From Rhizobium sp. EC-SD404 (lineage in GTDB: Bacteria; Pseudomonadota; Alphaproteobacteria; Rhizobiales; Rhizobiaceae): DNA of 7,433 nucleotides. Below are positions 5,272-7,433 of the stretch, one piece after another. Position 1 is the stretch's first letter, and every line of letters begins with the position of its first letter. The DNA lies in the NCBI RefSeq assembly GCF_902498825.1, contig NZ_LR701443.1:1-7433 (forward strand). Direction: 5' to 3'. Under the pieces are notes generated by a model. It ran no database searches and was not told the origin of the DNA. It worked only from the letters and a program-made list of their open reading frames with translations. The position numbers were made by a program, and so were the translations under genes.

Positions 5272-6261
5272 ATGCCTTTGCTGCCCGGTTCGCTGATTAC
5301 TCGTCGTACCGCCCTCACATCCGCGACGAGCCTACTCGCCATTCCTGCTCTCGGCCAAACGACATGTCAGTACGGAATGCCTGACGATCACGTGAAAGGC
5401 CCGCCAGTCTGGCTTAAGCTCGACCAAGAAGAATTGGATGCGGCGTATCGACAAGAGGTCTATCAGCCGCTTCTCGATGAGATCGACTCGCGCATCTATT
5501 CGCTCAGCTACGATCTGCGCGTCAGACGAGGCTATCCTGAGCGGGCCATCTATGGTGATCATCCCGATGAAGGGATGGACATTTATCGGGCAGACCGCCG
5601 GCAAGCCCCAGTCTTTGTCTTCATCCATGGCGGAACTTGGCGGTATGGCAATGCTGGGGATTCCGGCTTTGAGGCTGAGATGTTCATGGATCGGGGCGCG
5701 CACTTCGTGGTGCTCGATTTCTCCGATGTGCGCGAGGCGAACAACGACCTAAACGTATTAGCGGGCCAGGTACGTCGCGGCGTCGCTTGGGTGGTGAAGA
5801 ACGCCGATAGTTTCGGCGGGGACCCCGACCGTGTCTATATTGGTGGTCACTCCTCTGGCGGACACCTTGCTGCTGTAGCGCTGACGACCAATTGGACGGA
5901 GTTTGGTTTGGCAGATGACGCGGTGAAGGGTGGGCTCCTGATGAGCGGCATGTACGACATGGAGCCAGTGAGACTTTCCTATCGCAGGAACTACATCGCA
6001 TTCACTGACGCGATGGAAGAGGCAATGAGCCCGCAGCGCCATATTGATCGCATCAATGCTCCGCTTTTCGTCTCCTACGGCACCCTGGAAACACCGGAGT
6101 TCATTCGCCAGGCTAAGGATTTTGCTGCGGCTGTGCAGGCTGCAGGAAAATCTGCGCAACTCGTCGTCGGCCACAACTATTTTCATCAGGATATGTGGGA
6201 GACGTTGGGCAATCCCTATGGGCCGAATGGTCGCGCGGCGGTCGAGATGATGGGACTGTAA
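5272..6261 (+). CDS. Tat-exported alpha/beta hydrolase (carboxylesterase/arylformamidase-like)
   Basis: This 329-residue serine hydrolase of the alpha/beta fold probably cleaves ester or amide bonds; the substrate cannot be told from sequence. The N-terminus looks like a twin-arginine signal: TRRTAL (10-15), a hydrophobic stretch to about 27 and a possible cut after ALG28, so it should act in the periplasm. The oxyanion motif is HGG at 119-121 (FIHGGTWRYG) and the nucleophile is Ser194 in GHSSG (192-196). The acid is probably Glu273 (YGTLETPEF), a position where Asp or Glu is seen in formamidase-like members. The catalytic His is His301 or His305 in GHNYFHQDMW. The C-terminal NPYGPNGRA stretch resembles the end of kynurenine-formamidase-like esterases. 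It stands alone, with divergent PRC-barrel and gene-poor flanks. Kynurenine formamidases are normally cytoplasmic, so export argues against that exact role. Confidence 0.88.
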   Translation: MPLLPGSLITRRTALTSATSLLAIPALGQTTCQYGMPDDHVKGPPVWLKLDQEELDAAYRQEVYQPLLDEIDSRIYSLSYDLRVRRGYPERAIYGDHPDEGMDIYRADRRQAPVFVFIHGGTWRYGNAGDSGFEAEMFMDRGAHFVVLDFSDVREANNDLNVLAGQVRRGVAWVVKNADSFGGDPDRVYIGGHSSGGHLAAVALTTNWTEFGLADDAVKGGLLMSGMYDMEPVRLSYRRNYIAFTDAMEEAMSPQRHIDRINAPLFVSYGTLETPEFIRQAKDFAAAVQAAGKSAQLVVGHNYFHQDMWETLGNPYGPNGRAAVEMMGL

Positions 6262-6757
6262 CCGCTACCTCGCAGATTTCGTCGAGAAGCCGCGACAGGC
6301 ATCGCGGGGCGTCTCGCTGTTGCAGCTGCGGCGGATTATCCTAGTGGGCTGCCCTCAACGCATTGTGTCTACATATCTCTAGGTTTGTGCACGCCTTTGT
6401 CCCTAATTGTAACGCAAGAAGGCCCCGACGCGGTCTGGCAGTTTCGCTTAGAATAAAGCGCGATGCTGTCGTGCAGATCGGGGAGGCTAACCATTTTCTA
6501 CGGGCGCGCAGCGGGTGGGCGTGAGCCGAAATCTGCTTGCGTGGGGGAGATGAAGTTTTCGAAGCAACCGAGAGGAGATAGGAATTAGGCGGCAGGGATA
6601 AGGCATCTGAAGCAGAAGCCCGCGTCTGTCGCATTTGGCGAGCGCGGCGCTCTTGCACGAAGATGCAGCTATCGAGATGGAAGGGACGATAGCATCTCGA
6701 TAGCTGCAAACCGCCCTCTTGTCGGGGCTTTCTATAGCTATAAGATTTCGTGAGCAT
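6262..6757. other. Gene-poor stretch of about 500 bp after the hydrolase
   Basis: No ORF here has a convincing protein. Frames that stay open on the minus strand give Ser/Arg-rich sequences without motifs. Just after the hydrolase stop, CCGCGA (6290-6295) and TCGCGG (6302-6307) could form a short hairpin, but no T-run follows, so it is at best a weak terminator. CGCTT and AAGCG near 6445-6460 form another short pair. The 10-bp palindrome TATAGCTATA is at 6733-6742. GCCC (6713-6716) and GGGC (6725-6728), followed by TTTCT, could be a weak terminator. The one strong structure is the 16-bp inverted repeat listed separately. The region may be degraded coding DNA or hold a small RNA. Confidence 0.5.
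6664..6708. repeat. Perfect 16-bp inverted repeat with 13-bp spacer
   Basis: TGCAGCTATCGAGATG (6664-6679) and CATCTCGATAGCTGCA (6693-6708) are exact inverted copies around 13 bases (6680-6692). The spacer ends in CGATAG, which is also inside the right arm. A pair this long is very unlikely by chance. It could fold into a stable RNA hairpin, be a dimeric protein-binding site, or be a remnant of a small mobile element. No T-run follows on either strand, so it is not a standard intrinsic terminator. It lies 50 bp upstream of a weak 48-residue ORF. Confidence 0.7.
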
Positions 6758-6904
6758 ATGAGTTCCAACGAAAATTCACGTCGCAAAAGGGCCGTCTCCG
6801 AGAGGGTACGGCTACCCCGCCGCCGTACTCCGGTCGATCGCGCGTGCGAAAATCTCAGCACCGTGAACGACGGACTGATCGTTGAAGCGCAGACGCGTCA
6901 ATGA
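6758..6904 (+). CDS. Possible small Arg-rich protein, 48 residues
   Basis: This short frame runs from ATG 6758 to TGA 6902-6904. The first half is strongly basic (SRRKRAVSERVRLPRRR, about residues 7-23) and the second half is acidic to neutral, ending in EAQTRQ. The basic half could bind nucleic acid, but no domain is recognisable. The ribosome-binding site is weak (GTGAG at 6750-6754, close to the ATG). An earlier TTG at 6719 is in frame but has no better support. High-GC DNA readily yields Arg-rich chance frames, so this is a low-confidence call. Confidence 0.28.
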   Translation: MSSNENSRRKRAVSERVRLPRRRTPVDRACENLSTVNDGLIVEAQTRQ

Positions 6905-7047
6905 GAAATTTTACTTCTTAATTGCCTTAACGCGACAACCTTCCGTTCACCATCGTCCTGTGGAGAAATGAAGCCAGGATTGAACTCGCCAGTGAACCTC
7001 GTCCTTTTATGCCGAGGGGACAGAAAGGTAGAGAGGTGTTGACCCTG

Positions 7048-7272
7048 ATGGTGGATATCGAGACCATTGCTGCGCACTTGGCCAGCGACACAACGATCAG
7101 CGACAATGAACTCATCCTGTTGATCAGAGATCTGCGGGCCGCCACAGAGCAACAAACGGTGGTCGAACTGGAGAAATACAAAATCCGCAAGGTGCTTGAA
7201 GCCTGCGCGACATTTCGCGATCTGGAAGTACTTGGACTACCGGCTTTCAAAGTGCCGTCCCACCGCCGTTGA
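7048..7272 (+). CDS. Hypothetical small helical protein, 74 residues
   Basis: No family is recognised. The sequence from MVDIETIAAHLASD onward looks like a genuine compact helical protein: an acidic N-terminal helix, ISDNELILLIRDLRAA (about 18-33), a charged helix VVELEKYKIRKVLEACATF (about 38-56), then LEVLGLPAFKVPSHRR. The start at 7048 follows GAGAGG (7031-7036) with an 11-base gap, longer than ideal. An in-frame ATG at 7009 would add 13 residues of basic sequence without a better ribosome-binding site. The frame ends at TGA 7270-7272. It shows no link to the recombinase module. Confidence 0.5.
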   Translation: MVDIETIAAHLASDTTISDNELILLIRDLRAATEQQTVVELEKYKIRKVLEACATFRDLEVLGLPAFKVPSHRR

Positions 7273-7354
7273 GAAAGGCGACGCCTTCTGCCTCTTGTGG
7301 CCAGGTCGGCAATCATGACGAAACAGGAGTCTTCACCGCATCGCCGTTGTAGGC

Positions 7355-7392
7355 GACGCGAAACGCTTTACGTCCACATGGACGCGAACCGC
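7355..7392. repeat. Direct repeat and short inverted repeat upstream of a possible edge gene
   Basis: GACGCGAAACGC (7355-7366) recurs as GACGCGAACCGC (7381-7392), 11 of 12 bases identical and 26 bp apart from start to start. Between them, CGTCCA (7371-7376) and TGGACG (7379-7384) form an inverted pair with a 2-base centre. Sites of this kind in front of a gene can be regulator-binding boxes. AAGGC and GCCTT at 7275-7287 form a separate small hairpin just after the preceding stop. Confidence 0.3.
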
Positions 7393-7416
7393 AGAATTGC
7401 AATCAGCCCTTAACGT

Positions 7417-7433
7417 AGGAGACGGACTGTTAT
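7417..7433 (+). promoter_or_regulatory. Ribosome-binding site and probable start of a gene cut by the window edge
   Basis: AGGAGA at 7417-7422 is followed nine bases later by AT at 7432-7433, the last two bases. If the next base is G, this is a well-spaced ATG start. The product cannot be judged. Confidence 0.35.

Noticed and set aside
5100..5384. 94-codon plus-strand frame overlapping the hydrolase start
   Set aside because: It overlaps the hydrolase signal region in another frame, its residues look random, and neither of its possible starts has a well-spaced ribosome-binding site.
6341..6861. Overlapping minus-strand frames of 138 and 124 codons
   Set aside because: Ser/Arg/Leu-rich translations without domain-like pattern, in different frames of the same stretch; typical of chance frames.
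6968..7042. 24-codon frame MKPGLNSPV... before the 7048 gene, considered as a leader peptide
   Set aside because: The GGAG before it is only two bases from the ATG, and no coupling or attenuator structure follows.
1..7433. tRNA gene or CRISPR array that could mark an integration target or defence system
   Set aside because: No cloverleaf with a recognisable T-loop and no regularly spaced repeats were seen on either strand.

Overview
The window looks like accessory DNA from an alphaproteobacterium, most likely of the Hyphomicrobiales (rhizobial) type. The grounds are moderately high-GC coding sequence, protein styles common in that group (a small PRC-barrel protein, a Tat-exported alpha/beta hydrolase) and a GGAAC-N16-TGTT sequence resembling promoters of the alphaproteobacterial general-stress sigma factor EcfG. 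No rRNA, tRNA or CRISPR array was found. No recognisable transposase was found either; the mobile signature is a pair of tyrosine recombinases.

Bases 1-4642 hold a plus-strand integration module. An unrecognised 296-residue protein, possibly cut by the left edge, is followed by a tightly packed set: a 66-residue small protein (943-1143), an excisionase-like winged-HTH protein (1143-1340) joined to it by a TGATG stop/start overlap, an unlisted 25-codon ORF with a strong Shine-Dalgarno sequence (1321-1398), a 612-residue tyrosine recombinase (1457-3295) and a 373-residue tyrosine recombinase (3292-4413) joined by ATGA. Both recombinases keep the R-K-HxxR-H-Y catalytic set. About 165 bp after the last stop codon is a perfect 11-bp inverted repeat with a 7-bp centre (4578-4606). 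That is the geometry of a tyrosine-recombinase core site, although a hairpin terminator is an alternative. The plausible division of labour is that the two recombinases cut and rejoin DNA and the HTH protein controls direction or expression.

Bases 4643-4997 carry a minus-strand 98-residue PRC-barrel protein with a compact control region. Its Shine-Dalgarno sequence is one arm of a perfect 8-bp hairpin, and an EcfG-like promoter lies so close that its transcript would start inside the opposite arm.

Bases 5272-6261 encode an exported serine hydrolase with a twin-arginine signal. Bases 6262-6757 have no convincing gene but hold a perfect 16-bp inverted repeat (6664-6708). The right end has two weakly supported small ORFs (6758-6904 and 7048-7272). 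A Shine-Dalgarno sequence at the edge suggests that another plus-strand gene starts at about 7432.
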